64,000 nt of DNA from Elusimicrobiaceae bacterium (GTDB lineage: Bacteria > Elusimicrobiota > Elusimicrobia > Elusimicrobiales > Elusimicrobiaceae). Positions within the stretch are counted from its first letter, which is position 1. Each line of letters opens with the position of its first letter. Shown here in pieces: positions 1-8,739 of the stretch. A program made the translations under genes and the position numbers. The notes below the pieces were generated by a model, which worked only from the letters and a program-made list of their open reading frames with translations, did not search any database and was not told the origin of the DNA. The stretch covers positions 248,001 through 312,000 of the forward strand of contig JAFYXM010000007.1 in assembly GCA_017546175.1 (NCBI GenBank), read 5' to 3'.

Positions 1-1090
1 CGGAAGATCCGTCCAAAAGCCCCAATTCTTTTTTCAGATTAAAAATTTTTTCTGCTGCCTCATTTACGCGTGCTATACTTTTTGCATTGGCGGATATATT
101 TTTATAAATATTGGCAAAGGTGGTTTGCGGTTTAATGTAGCGGCCCAATAAAATCATGTCTGAGCCTGTGTTCAAAGCGCGCACGGCACAGTTAGCAATG
201 GTGCAAAACTGGGTGGCGGCCTTCATGTCCAAACTGTCGGTCACCACCAGTCCTTTATAACCTAATTGCTCCTTCAATAAATCTTGCACAATGGGTTTGG
301 AAAAGGTGGCGATGTTTTTGTTATCCAAAGCGGGATAAATGATGTGGCTGGTCATCACCCCTTGTACACCGTGTTTAACAGCTTGCGCAAAGGGGGCAAT
401 ATGTGTTTTTTCCAAGTCTTGGTAAGAAGCCTTAACGATGGGCACTTGATAGTGAGAATCTACCGATGTATCTCCGTGTCCCGGAAAATGTTTAACCACG
501 CTTACAATGCCGGCTGCCTTAAACCCGTTCATCAAAGAAATACCCATTTTGGTTACATTGGCAGGGTCAGAGCCAAAGGAGCGCACTCCGATGATGGGGT
601 TGTGCGGGTTGCTGTTGACGTCTAATACAGGGGAAAAATTGATATGTACACCGGTTCTTTTCAGCTCCAGTCCCGCCAAATAGGCAATAGTGGCAGCGCC
701 TTCTTCGTCTCCCGATGCGGAGAGCATCATATTTGTGGGTAAATAATCAAAACCGAGCGTAATGGGGGTATATACCGTTCCGCCCTCATAGTCAATGGAA
801 ATAAGCAAAGGAATTTTGTGCGGACTTTTGGCTGCCCAACTTTGTAATTTGTCGATTAATTGTTTGGTTTGAGCTAAAGAATAGTTACCCCATTGAATCA
901 GCACGCCGCCTACTTTTCCGCTTTCAATAACGGGGCGAAAAATTTCGGCACTGTCCACATCTACAAATACGGTCAGGGTTTGCCCCAGTTTTTCCTCTAG
1001 GGACAAATCTTCAAAGCGGAGTTCTTGGCTCCATGTGCCAACTCCACCGAAAGAAAGACAAAACAAAAGAGTAAATAATTTTTTAATCAT
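1..1090 (-). CDS. GH3 beta-N-acetylhexosaminidase (NagZ-like), partial at window edge
   Basis: The reading frame begins at the ATG at 1090 and stays open to base 1, so the C-terminus lies outside the window; at least 363 residues are present. It starts with a hydrophobic signal-like segment (MIKKLFTLLFCLSF). The frame then carries the NagZ hallmark KHFPGHGDTSVDSH, whose Asp/His pair serves in acid-base catalysis in this family, and the nucleophile-type motif VTDSLDM. GH3 NagZ enzymes remove N-acetylglucosamine from muropeptides in peptidoglycan recycling. The signal peptide suggests action outside the cytoplasm, unlike E. coli NagZ. The start overlaps the stop of the upstream phosphoesterase gene by 8 bp, so the two are probably co-transcribed. 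Exact substrate is not provable from sequence. Confidence 0.9.
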   Translation of the reverse strand, partial: MIKKLFTLLFCLSFGGVGTWSQELRFEDLSLEEKLGQTLTVFVDVDSAEIFRPVIESGKVGGVLIQWGNYSLAQTKQLIDKLQSWAAKSPHKIPLLISIDYEGGTVYTPITLGFDYLPTNMMLSASGDEEGAATIAYLAGLELKRTGVHINFSPVLDVNSNPHNPIIGVRSFGSDPANVTKMGISLMNGFKAAGIVSVVKHFPGHGDTSVDSHYQVPIVKASYQDLEKTHIAPFAQAVKHGVQGVMTSHIIYPALDNKNIATFSKPIVQDLLKEQLGYKGLVVTDSLDMKAATQFCTIANCAVRALNTGSDMILLGRYIKPQTTFANIYKNISANAKSIARVNEAAEKIFNLKKELGLLDGSS

Positions 1091-2168
1091 GGCTCTTGAT
1101 GTGCAAAAGCGGAATTTCGGAAGATGTTAAAAAACGCAAAGGCATGCCCCAGTAAAACATTCCCGAAGTAACATATAGTTTTGAGTTTTCCGCCAAATCA
1201 TACCAACCGTATACATATTTATACTTTAATTTTACAAAGAAATTGAAAGGAAATATTTGTCCGTTGTGTGTATGCCCGCTGAGCATAAGCGGGACTTGAT
1301 ACTTAGCGGCCACTTCCGTCAGTAAAGGTTGATGACTCAGTAAAATACGCCCATGGGTAGAATTTGTATTTTTCAGCAGGTCTTCCAGCTGCTTGGGCAG
1401 CACGTGGGAAGTGCGTACATCATTGATGCCGATGATTTCCAAACCGTTGGGTAAAATATGGACTTTGTTGTCCAAAAGATAAATTTGGGCTTTTTGATAA
1501 AAATCAACCGATTTATCTAATCCCACATAATACTCGTGATTTCCAAGAACTCCAAAAGTGCCGTATTTTGTTTTAACATTCGCTAAAGCTTGGGCATATT
1601 GCTCGCGGTTGGGACCATATTCAAATAAATCTCCCAATACAAAAATAGCATCGGGTTTTTCTTGCTCAATTTTACGCAGGGCTTTTTGAAAGCGTTTTGC
1701 GGAGACTCCTACCCCTAAGTGAACGTCGGAAAGGACCGCTATTTTCATTTCGGAAACATGGGGTATCAGAACGTCTAAATGTTGAATCGCAGGTGTTTTG
1801 GCACCGCCAATAAGAGAAAGTAAAGTTGCCGTTGCCAAAGCAACCATGCTGACAGTCGTAATAATAGAACGGGCTTGAAAATGAAAGAGGGCACACAAAG
1901 CTGCTGCAAGCGCAAAGGCCAAAATGATGAAAAAGAAAATAAATACCAGTCCCGCCCATGTATAAGCTAAGTAATAAGCCGCGCTTTCCCACCAACCGTA
2001 ATGCGTGCGAGTGTAGGATAGTACCGCTTGCATGAGAAAAGTGAGCAAAAAAGGTAGTAGAACAACGGGTATTTTCCACCCGATAACGGGAAAAGAAAAA
2101 TAAAACCACCAACCTATCACTATTTGCATAATCAGCAGTATTAAACCTGCCACTGCAAAAAAACTCAT
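1083..2168 (-). CDS. Membrane-anchored metallophosphoesterase (YaeI/YkuE-like)
   Basis: 361 residues. The N-terminal ~125 residues form about four hydrophobic helices. A calcineurin-like phosphoesterase domain follows, with all metal-binding blocks visible: LSDVHLG (DxH), GDLFEYG (GD), GNHEYY (GNHE), LLSHQP and SGHTHNGQ (GHTH). Family members of this architecture (YkuE, YaeI/LpxG-like) act at the membrane on phosphodiester or pyrophosphate lipids, for example UDP-diacylglucosamine in lipid A synthesis; which applies here is inference. The start is supported by AGAGGA a few bases upstream of the ATG. It overlaps the following GH3 gene by 8 bp, giving a two-gene envelope operon. Confidence 0.85.
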   Translation of the reverse strand: MSFFAVAGLILLIMQIVIGWWFYFSFPVIGWKIPVVLLPFLLTFLMQAVLSYTRTHYGWWESAAYYLAYTWAGLVFIFFFIILAFALAAALCALFHFQARSIITTVSMVALATATLLSLIGGAKTPAIQHLDVLIPHVSEMKIAVLSDVHLGVGVSAKRFQKALRKIEQEKPDAIFVLGDLFEYGPNREQYAQALANVKTKYGTFGVLGNHEYYVGLDKSVDFYQKAQIYLLDNKVHILPNGLEIIGINDVRTSHVLPKQLEDLLKNTNSTHGRILLSHQPLLTEVAAKYQVPLMLSGHTHNGQIFPFNFFVKLKYKYVYGWYDLAENSKLYVTSGMFYWGMPLRFLTSSEIPLLHIKSHD

Positions 2169-2281
2169 AAAAATCCTCTAAAAATTATAAAAATTTCTTT
2201 CATTTATATTTTAAATAATTTCCCAATAATAAGTATAATATATCTATACACAATAATTTATTTTTACCGAGGAAAATATTT

Positions 2282-3745
2282 ATGACAGTCAGAGTTCGTT
2301 TTGCTCCTTCACCGACGGGATTTTTACACATTGGAGGGGTGCGCACCGCCCTTTTTAACTACCTTTTTGCTAAAAGAAACAACGGTACTTTTTTGCTTCG
2401 TATTGAAGATACGGACGAAGAGAGAAGTACGCAAGCTTCCACCGATGCCATTTTTGAAGGTATGCAATGGATGAAACTTAACTGGGACGAAGGCCCGATG
2501 CCGGACGGCACTAACAAAGGCCCCGATACCCCGTATTATCAAGCCATGCGTGCCGATCAGGGAATTTATAAAAAATATATTGACCAATTAATTGCCGAAG
2601 GTAAAGCGTACAAATGTTACTGCACGGCCGAAGAATTGGAAGAAAATCGCCAAAAATGTATTGCCGAACATCGTCCGCCTAAGTACAGCGGAAAATGCCG
2701 TGATTTGACGCCCCAGCAGCAACAAGAGCTGGAAGCACAAGGTCGCAAGTATGTTATTCGTTTCCGTATGCCGGAAGAAGGCGATGTGGAATGGGACGAT
2801 ATGATCCGCGGACACGTAAAATTTGCTAGCAAAGATTTATATGACTTGGTCATCCAAAAAACCAGCGGTTACCCGACGTATAACTTTGCTGTAGTGGTAG
2901 ATGACCATTTGATGCGCATGACCCACGTGGTGCGCGGTGATGACCATATTTCCAATACGCCGGCTCAAATTCAGATTTATCGTGCTTTGGGTTGGAAGGA
3001 ACCTGTTTTTGCTCACTTATCCATGATCCACGGACCCGATGGCAAGAAACTTTCCAAACGTCACGGTGCCACCAATGTGGTGGAATTTCGCAATATGGGA
3101 TATTTGCCGGAAGCATTGAAGAACTATTTAGCATTACTCGGTTGGGCAACCAGCGATTCTCAGCAGCTTTTTGCCGAAGGAGAATTGGAAGCCAAATTTG
3201 ATATCTCCGGTTGTCAGCCCAGTCCTGCGGTAATGGATCCTGAAAAATTGAACTGGATGAATGGTGAATATATTCGCCAAACCCCCATTTCCAAACTGAC
3301 CGATTATGCTTTGCCTTTTATTGAAAAAGCCGGTATTGATATCAGTAAAGTCAGCCGCGAACAATTAGAAGGTATCGTCGGTCTTGAACAAGAAAAATAT
3401 AAATTATTAACCGAAATTCCGGACTTAATTCGATTTTTCTTTGAAGCTCCTGTATTTGAGCAGGAAGCTTTGGATAAAGTATTTGCCAAACCGGAAGCAA
3501 AAGCCGTATTGGAAGGCATTTCCAAAACCTATAGCGAACTGGCCGATTTTACGGAAGCTTCCATAGAAGCGGCCACCCGTGCTTTTGCCAAAGAAAATGG
3601 CTATAAAGCGGGCCAAGTGTTCCATCCGGTGCGTGTGTCCGTGTCCGGCCGTACGCATGGACCGACCTTGTTTAAAATGCTTGAATATATGGGAAAAGAT
3701 ACGGTAGTAGCCCGTTTGCAAGCAGCACAACAATATTGTAAATAA
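2282..3745 (+). CDS. gltX: Glutamyl-tRNA synthetase
   Basis: 487 residues, normal length for bacterial GluRS, a class I synthetase that charges tRNA-Glu (and tRNA-Gln in organisms using the transamidation route). The HIGH signature appears as FAPSPTGFLHIGG near residues 7-19. The KMSKS equivalent KKLSKRHG lies near residue 256, and the catalytic fold continues through VVRGDDHISNTP. A Cys cluster around residues 112-140 (KCYC...GKC) matches the zinc-binding region of many GluRSs. GAGGA about 10 bp upstream supports the ATG, and a good -10 (TATAAT) lies about 45 bp upstream. The next gene follows after 2 bp, so they are likely co-transcribed. Confidence 0.97.
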   Translation: MTVRVRFAPSPTGFLHIGGVRTALFNYLFAKRNNGTFLLRIEDTDEERSTQASTDAIFEGMQWMKLNWDEGPMPDGTNKGPDTPYYQAMRADQGIYKKYIDQLIAEGKAYKCYCTAEELEENRQKCIAEHRPPKYSGKCRDLTPQQQQELEAQGRKYVIRFRMPEEGDVEWDDMIRGHVKFASKDLYDLVIQKTSGYPTYNFAVVVDDHLMRMTHVVRGDDHISNTPAQIQIYRALGWKEPVFAHLSMIHGPDGKKLSKRHGATNVVEFRNMGYLPEALKNYLALLGWATSDSQQLFAEGELEAKFDISGCQPSPAVMDPEKLNWMNGEYIRQTPISKLTDYALPFIEKAGIDISKVSREQLEGIVGLEQEKYKLLTEIPDLIRFFFEAPVFEQEALDKVFAKPEAKAVLEGISKTYSELADFTEASIEAATRAFAKENGYKAGQVFHPVRVSVSGRTHGPTLFKMLEYMGKDTVVARLQAAQQYCK

Positions 3746-3747
3746 AC

Positions 3748-5559
3748 ATGAAAAAATACTGTCTCTTTGAGGGCGGAGATGTAGTGGGGCCTTTCTCGGC
3801 GCAGGAGTTGCTTGAGCGCGCGGGATTTGGCTCTCACAGTCTTGTCTGCCCCGACGAGTACAGCGATGAAGAGGCTTACTGGAAAGAAGCTCACACGTAT
3901 GAGGAGTTTGGTTTTTCTCCCGTAAGGGAAGATACTCTTTTGGGGAAAACGGAAACGCTCAACACGGAGCAATCACAGCAATTTTTAAAAGAGATGGATA
4001 ATGTAATGTCGGAATTATCCTCTTTCCATGTAGGTGAAAAAGAGCCGGTGCAAACGGAAGAAACTCCTTCCTCGGAACTAAAGAAAGAGCAAACCCCTCA
4101 AAAACAAGAAGAGCCCGTTCAACCGGAGAAAACGGCGCAAGCAGAGCACAAGACATCTATTCCTCTTGCCAAAACGGCTTCTTCATCCAAAACCGGACGT
4201 AAAATTTCGGCCTTATTGTTACAAGCTTCCGAAGAAATGAAAAAAAAGGAAGAGCCTGATCCTCAACCGGAGCCAACATCTGAGCCGAAGCCGGCTGCTT
4301 CTCAGATGCCGGTATTGCCGCAACAAACGGAAGATCCTAAAAAAGAAGAAACGCAACCTTTACCCTCAAATCAACCGGAAATTAGTACCGAATCGGTGTC
4401 GCGCACGATTTCAAAAGTTAATCCGTTGGAAGAGTATTTCAATACCATGCGCAGCGGAGATTTGGGTAATATTTTAGGAATTCCCGATCCGAAGGAAAAC
4501 TCGGATATGAGTTTAGCTCGTGCTATTCATAATCAATTTGAAAAAACAGAACCGGGGCTGCAACCTGCGGCGGAAACGGAAGATCCTTTTGATGCTTTTA
4601 CGCCCAAATCGGCGCCGGAAGAATTGGACGAGAGCTTATTTTCTGAAAAAACATTGGTGGAAACGGCAGACCAGGAAACCCATGCGCGTTTAATGGGTTC
4701 TCTGCCCGACTTGCAACAGGCTGCCCCTTTAAGAGTGGTGGGCCAAGGCCCCTCTAAATTAGATGAGCCTATTACTCGTCCGAAATTAGAAATAAGCCTT
4801 GAACAGGATCCTGAGCAGGACCCTGAAAAAACAGAGCCTCCTACATTGCAGGAAGTGATTGTCCCGGAACAAGAAGATGACCCCAACGATCGTACGGTGA
4901 AAACCATTTTAGAAGGAACCTTACGCGTGGATACGCAGCGGCGTGAAATTCCGGAGCCTATCAAAGATGTACCTGCTGATGAGGCCAAAGAGCCTGCGGC
5001 CGCTCAAGCTCCTGCTGTTTCTGATGAAGAAGAAGACTTTTTGCAAGACCGCGTAGTTAAACAAAAAGAGGGCAGTAAATGGAAATTTGTTTTCATGGCG
5101 TTGGGTGCTTTCTTGTTGTTGTTGGGGGTTTTGCTTAATCTTGTGAGTGGTGAAGAAAAAACCGCTGAGCCTGCTGCTGCCCAAACAGAACAATCGAAAA
5201 CCGAGAAAACGGAAAAAAGCACGGTATCTGCCAAGGATGTTATTGCCGCTATGCAAGCCCAACAAATCAAAGATCCTGTGGAGCTGGCCAAGGAAATTGT
5301 ACAGCAACACTCTTTAGGAAGCGGCAGAGGAACAATAGAACAGTATTTGCAAGGGCGTTATCAAAAAGAATTGCAAAACGGTTATGCGGCTTTGTGGTCT
5401 GCAGAGCCTTTGCATAAAGATGTATATGTAGTGAAGTATCGTTTGGCCAAAACGCGCAAAGAGCCGATAGTTTATATTTTCCAAGTGAATACCACACAGA
5501 AAAAATTGACCGGCGCGTTAAATAATATTACACTGGATTTAGTGGGTAAGATCAGATAA
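3748..5559 (+). CDS. GYF-domain (GYF_2) single-pass membrane protein of unknown function
   Basis: 603 residues. The N-terminus (about residues 1-55, starting MKKYCLFEGGDVVGPFSAQEL) resembles the bacterial GYF_2 domain, a small module often found in membrane proteins and thought to bind proline-rich partners. A long low-complexity acidic linker rich in P, E, K, Q and T follows to about residue 440. Then comes one transmembrane helix (about 444-464, WKFVFMALGAFLLLLGVLLN) and a roughly 135-residue C-terminal domain that I do not recognise. Topology is probably cytoplasmic GYF/linker and extracytoplasmic C-terminus. It sits between gltX (2 bp) and pilT (11 bp), so a link to type IV pilus function is plausible but unproven. 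Confidence 0.75.
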   Translation: MKKYCLFEGGDVVGPFSAQELLERAGFGSHSLVCPDEYSDEEAYWKEAHTYEEFGFSPVREDTLLGKTETLNTEQSQQFLKEMDNVMSELSSFHVGEKEPVQTEETPSSELKKEQTPQKQEEPVQPEKTAQAEHKTSIPLAKTASSSKTGRKISALLLQASEEMKKKEEPDPQPEPTSEPKPAASQMPVLPQQTEDPKKEETQPLPSNQPEISTESVSRTISKVNPLEEYFNTMRSGDLGNILGIPDPKENSDMSLARAIHNQFEKTEPGLQPAAETEDPFDAFTPKSAPEELDESLFSEKTLVETADQETHARLMGSLPDLQQAAPLRVVGQGPSKLDEPITRPKLEISLEQDPEQDPEKTEPPTLQEVIVPEQEDDPNDRTVKTILEGTLRVDTQRREIPEPIKDVPADEAKEPAAAQAPAVSDEEEDFLQDRVVKQKEGSKWKFVFMALGAFLLLLGVLLNLVSGEEKTAEPAAAQTEQSKTEKTEKSTVSAKDVIAAMQAQQIKDPVELAKEIVQQHSLGSGRGTIEQYLQGRYQKELQNGYAALWSAEPLHKDVYVVKYRLAKTRKEPIVYIFQVNTTQKKLTGALNNITLDLVGKIR

Positions 5560-5570
5560 GAGAGGGTTTT

Positions 5571-6704
5571 ATGTCAGAAAACGTGCAACAAACTCAAACC
5601 GAAGAAAATGGTAAATATAAAACAATTATCATGGACGATTTGTTCCAAATCATGAAAAAAAATAATGCCTCCGATATTCACTTGACGGTAGGTGTGCCGC
5701 CGGTGTTGCGTGTGCAAGGAAAATTGTATCAGCTGGGGCAATATGAAGCCCTTACACCGGAGGTAGCCCAACAACTGATTTACTCTATCATGACCGATGA
5801 TCAACGCCAACATTTTGAAGAAACGTTAGAATGTGATTTTTCTTTCGGTTTAAAAAATTTAGGTCGTTTGCGCGTAAACGTTTATAAACAAAAAGGTTGT
5901 GTGGCGGCGGCTTTGCGTTCTATTCCCAATGAATTTAAAAGTTTTGAGCAGTTGGGATTGCCGTCTGTTGTTTATAATTTGATGAAATTGGAAAAAGGGT
6001 TGGTGTTGGTAACCGGTGCCACGGGGTCCGGTAAATCAACCTCTCTGGCCAGTATGATCAACTACCTTAATATGCATGAAAGCAACCATATTATCACGGT
6101 AGAAGACCCGATTGAGTTCGTCCATCCGCACAAACGCAGTATCGTCAACCAGCGTGAAGTAGGGGCCGATACTCACTCCTTCCAAGCCGCGTTGAAACAC
6201 TTCTTGCGCGAAGATCCGGATATTATCTTGGTAGGTGAGTTGCGCGATATTGAAACCATTGAAGCTTGTTTGACCTTGGCTGAAACGGGACACTTGGTGT
6301 TTGCTACTTTGCACACCAACGATGCTATCCAATCTATCAACCGTATTATTGACGTATTCCCCGCCAACCAGCAACCGCAGGTACGCACACAGCTTTCTTT
6401 CGTATTGGAAGCCGTTATTTCTCAACAGCTCTTGCCGACGTTAGACGGAAAACGTGTGTTGGCCGCAGAAGTATTGATTGCCAATGCGGCCGTGCGCAAC
6501 TTAATTCGTGACGGAAAAGCTGAGCAGATTATGAGTACCATGCAGACCAATGCCGGTATCGGTATGGTGACTATGAACCAAAGTTTGGGTGACTTGTATA
6601 TCCAAAAGAGAATTTCTTTCCAAGAAGCGATCTTGCACAGCAGTGATCCTTCCGGTTTGAAAGGTTATTTGACTCAAAAAACAGGCATGACAAACTTTAA
6701 ATAA
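5571..6704 (+). CDS. pilT: Type IV pilus twitching-motility ATPase
   Basis: 377 residues, typical PilT length. PilT is the hexameric cytoplasmic ATPase that depolymerises type IV pili to drive retraction. Visible motifs are Walker A GATGSGKST (about residues 149-157), the Asp/Walker B region ILVGELRDIET (about 219-229), the His box ATLHTND, and the PilT-type signature AVRNLIRDGKAEQI in the C-terminal part, which separates it from PilB/GspE. The ATG is preceded by AGAGAGGG. It is the last gene of the gltX-GYF-pilT run, followed by a hairpin and a strong terminator. No pilus assembly genes (pilB, pilC, pilM-Q) lie nearby, but six pilin-like genes occur elsewhere in this window. Confidence 0.95.
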   Translation: MSENVQQTQTEENGKYKTIIMDDLFQIMKKNNASDIHLTVGVPPVLRVQGKLYQLGQYEALTPEVAQQLIYSIMTDDQRQHFEETLECDFSFGLKNLGRLRVNVYKQKGCVAAALRSIPNEFKSFEQLGLPSVVYNLMKLEKGLVLVTGATGSGKSTSLASMINYLNMHESNHIITVEDPIEFVHPHKRSIVNQREVGADTHSFQAALKHFLREDPDIILVGELRDIETIEACLTLAETGHLVFATLHTNDAIQSINRIIDVFPANQQPQVRTQLSFVLEAVISQQLLPTLDGKRVLAAEVLIANAAVRNLIRDGKAEQIMSTMQTNAGIGMVTMNQSLGDLYIQKRISFQEAILHSSDPSGLKGYLTQKTGMTNFK

Positions 6705-6707
6705 CGC

Positions 6708-6727
6708 TTTTGGAATCGTTTCCAAAA
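6708..6727. other. Intergenic 8-bp-arm hairpin/palindrome after pilT
   Basis: Arms TTTTGGAA and TTCCAAAA flank a TCGT centre, three bases after the pilT stop and just before the terminator. The first 14 bases (TTTTGGAATCGTTT) recur at the 5' end of the pilin 5 leader (minus strand, about 42181-42194). It could be an RNA hairpin or an operator-like palindrome with a central CG. Function unknown. Confidence 0.5.
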
Positions 6728-6730
6728 TTT

Positions 6731-6770
6731 ATCCCGCACAAAATATTATCTTTTGTGCGGGATTTGTTTT
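6731..6770. terminator. Bidirectional terminator between pilT and uvrC
   Basis: A perfect 13-bp stem (6731-6743 with 6751-6763, core CCCGCACAAAA) with a 7-nt loop, T-rich on the plus side and A/T-rich on the other. It lies between convergent genes and can serve both. Confidence 0.9.
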
Positions 6771-6781
6771 AGAAAAATAAT

Positions 6782-8113
6782 TTAAGAAGAATGCCCCTCA
6801 TTGGAAAGGGTGGCTTTGTCGCGCAGTTTGCGGTGATAGGTAACGGCAAAGCGGTGCACTTCGTCGCGTATTTCCATAAGCATATTTAAGGCCGGATCCC
6901 CGATAGGCAGCTTGATGCTTTCTTCCTGCCCCGGCACGTAAATTCCTTCATGGGTCTCTGCCAAAGAAATCATCGGAATATACAGCCCTGCTTTTTCGCA
7001 CGCATTTAAAGCAGCAGTAATTTGGCTTTTGCCGCCGTCTAGTAAAATCAAATCCGGCTTTTGGGCAGGGTCTTTTTTGATTTGGCGTAAACGTCTATAT
7101 ACGCTTTCTTGCATCATCGTAAAATCACTGCCTCCTTTTTCGGGTAATTTGGAGCGAATTTTAAAACGTCGGTAATGCTCATGGTTTTTCTCTCCGTTAA
7201 TATAACATACCATACAGCCCACCGCTTCCCGCCCGAATAAATGAGAGTTGTCAAAAGCTTCAATATGCGCCGGCAGACGTGTAAGCCCCACAATATGGGC
7301 CAAGCGTTTTAATTTGTCGGAATTGGCAATAGCTTGCGTAATTTTTTCTTCTTTATATTCTCCCACGATCACGCGCTCGCGCATGTGGTCCAATGCCTGC
7401 AGAAAATTACGATAGACGGCGGCTTGTTCGTATTTCATTTCATCAGAAGCCACTTTCATTAAAGCGGTGATCTGTTGGGTAATATCCTTAAAATCTCCCT
7501 CCAAAAATAAGGCCATGCGTTTAGCGATTTGACGATAATCTTCATAAGAAATCTTACCCGTGCAGGGAGCAGGGCATTGCCCTGTATGCAAATATAGACA
7601 AGTATTGATTTTGCGTGATTCCAGTTCTTTTTCGCGCGAAAAGTTCCACTTGCAGGGACGCAGGGGAGCATATTTGCTTTTCCACAAAAAACGCATTAAG
7701 TTGCGTACAATGCTGGACTTAGGATAAGGCCCGAAATACAAATCTTTTCCTGCGGTTTTGCGGCGTACTACGCTTAGGCGGGGGAAATCTTCGCTCATGG
7801 AAAGTTTTAAATAAGGGTATTGTTTGCCGTCTTTGCCCAATGAGTTAAAAAAAGGCTGATACTTTTTAATCAGTTTTTCTTCTAGTACCAAAGCATCTCT
7901 TTCAGAGGCGGTGGTAACATAGTCTATTTTATAAATCAGCGGCAATAGGCTGGGCAATTTCCATCCGCGTGAATAAAGATTGCTGTCTTGAAAATATTGT
8001 TTTACGCGGTCTGCCAAGTTTTTGGCTTTGCCTACGTAAATCACCGTGCCCTCTTTTGAGCGCATAATATATACACCGGGTTTTTTAGGCAACAATTCTA
8101 TTCGCGGGTCCAT
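6782..8113 (-). CDS. uvrC: Excinuclease ABC subunit C, short form without C-terminal HhH
   Basis: 443 residues from the ATG at 8113 (MDPRIELLPKKPGVYIM). UvrC makes both incisions in nucleotide excision repair. Present are the GIY-YIG nuclease (GVYIM...VIYVGKAKNL, residues ~13-35), a Cys-rich stretch, a UVR-like helix pair (YEQAAVYRNFLQAL) and the RNase-H-like nuclease with its acidic and His residues (FDNSH near 289, LLDGGKSQ near 356, DEVHRFAV near 419). The protein ends right after that block, so the tandem helix-hairpin-helix DNA-binding domain is missing and length is ~150 below the usual ~600. I chose 8113 over the in-frame 8128 start because TGC-TAGAAT lies exactly 5 bp upstream of it, suggesting a leaderless message. 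No Shine-Dalgarno is visible. Confidence 0.9.
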   Translation of the reverse strand: MDPRIELLPKKPGVYIMRSKEGTVIYVGKAKNLADRVKQYFQDSNLYSRGWKLPSLLPLIYKIDYVTTASERDALVLEEKLIKKYQPFFNSLGKDGKQYPYLKLSMSEDFPRLSVVRRKTAGKDLYFGPYPKSSIVRNLMRFLWKSKYAPLRPCKWNFSREKELESRKINTCLYLHTGQCPAPCTGKISYEDYRQIAKRMALFLEGDFKDITQQITALMKVASDEMKYEQAAVYRNFLQALDHMRERVIVGEYKEEKITQAIANSDKLKRLAHIVGLTRLPAHIEAFDNSHLFGREAVGCMVCYINGEKNHEHYRRFKIRSKLPEKGGSDFTMMQESVYRRLRQIKKDPAQKPDLILLDGGKSQITAALNACEKAGLYIPMISLAETHEGIYVPGQEESIKLPIGDPALNMLMEIRDEVHRFAVTYHRKLRDKATLSNEGHSS

Positions 8114-8118
8114 GGCAT

Positions 8119-8124
8119 ATTCTA
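8119..8124 (-). promoter_or_regulatory. -10 box (TGC-TAGAAT) 5 nt before the uvrC ATG
   Basis: On the minus strand an extended -10 (TGC then TAGAAT) is separated from the ATG at 8113 by five bases, so the transcript would start at or next to the start codon. There is no Shine-Dalgarno. It is one of ten similar sites in the window. Confidence 0.55.
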
Positions 8125-8225
8125 GCATTTATAGCATTTGCCAAACAGGGGCAAAAAATGGTTTAATATACATAAGAACTGACGGGGCTTCTGGTGTGTG
8201 AAGCAGACCGGAGTTTGATTTTCGG

Positions 8226-8255
8226 TTGACCCCCGTCTATAAAATAGGGTAAAAT
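8226..8255 (+). promoter_or_regulatory. Promoter of rpsT
   Basis: TTGACC (8226-8231) and TAAAAT (8250-8255) are separated by 18 bp, ending about 37 bp upstream of the rpsT ATG, which has its own GAGGA ribosome binding site. Confidence 0.6.
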
Positions 8256-8292
8256 ATATACCAAGAGAGATTTCTCGCGAGGAATTAATTAA

Positions 8293-8607
8293 ATGGCAAA
8301 ATTGAAAACTGGTAGACATACCGGCGCTTTAAAAGCGCAAAGACAAGCTGAGAAAAGAAATTCTCAGAACAAAGGCCTGATGAAAAAAGTGCGCGTCACC
8401 ACCAAAAAAGTGCTCGCCGCTGTAAAGGCCGAATCCGCCACCGTAGCGGAAGACTTGAAATTGGCTGCGTCCAGCATTGATAAAGCCGCTAAAAAGAAAA
8501 CCCTTCATTGGAAAACTGCGGCCCGCAAAAAATCCCGCTTGGCCAAAGCCGTCAACAAAGGCGTAAAAGCTCCGGCCAAAAAAACCGCTGCTAAAAAAGC
8601 CAAATAA
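8293..8607 (+). CDS. rpsT: 30S ribosomal protein S20
   Basis: 104 residues, very basic, with the S20 pattern (MAKLKTGRHTGALKAQRQ at the start and HWKTAARKKSRLAKAVNK in the middle). S20 binds 16S rRNA at the base of the small-subunit body during early assembly. It is slightly longer than the usual ~87 residues because of a Lys/Ala-rich tail (KAPAKKTAAKKAK). The gene is monocistronic: its own promoter lies upstream and a strong hairpin terminator begins 18 bp after the stop. Confidence 0.95.
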   Translation: MAKLKTGRHTGALKAQRQAEKRNSQNKGLMKKVRVTTKKVLAAVKAESATVAEDLKLAASSIDKAAKKKTLHWKTAARKKSRLAKAVNKGVKAPAKKTAAKKAK

Positions 8608-8624
8608 GTCTAAACGGTTGATTT

Positions 8625-8652
8625 AAACCCGCCCGAAAGGGCGGGTTTTTTG
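8625..8652 (+). terminator. Rho-independent terminator of rpsT
   Basis: AACCCGCCC, GAAA loop, GGGCGGGTT, followed by six T. A classic GNRA-loop terminator. Confidence 0.93.
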
Positions 8653-8739
8653 TATAAAAATCTATAAAACGACACCTAAATTTGCTATCTTATATTTGGT
8701 ATGTATTTATCACTCTATCTTTAATCATTTGGAAAACAT

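Noticed and set aside
284..625. 113-residue plus-strand frame at the left end
   Set aside because: Antisense shadow of the GH3 glycosidase, whose catalytic motif lies in the same stretch on the minus strand.
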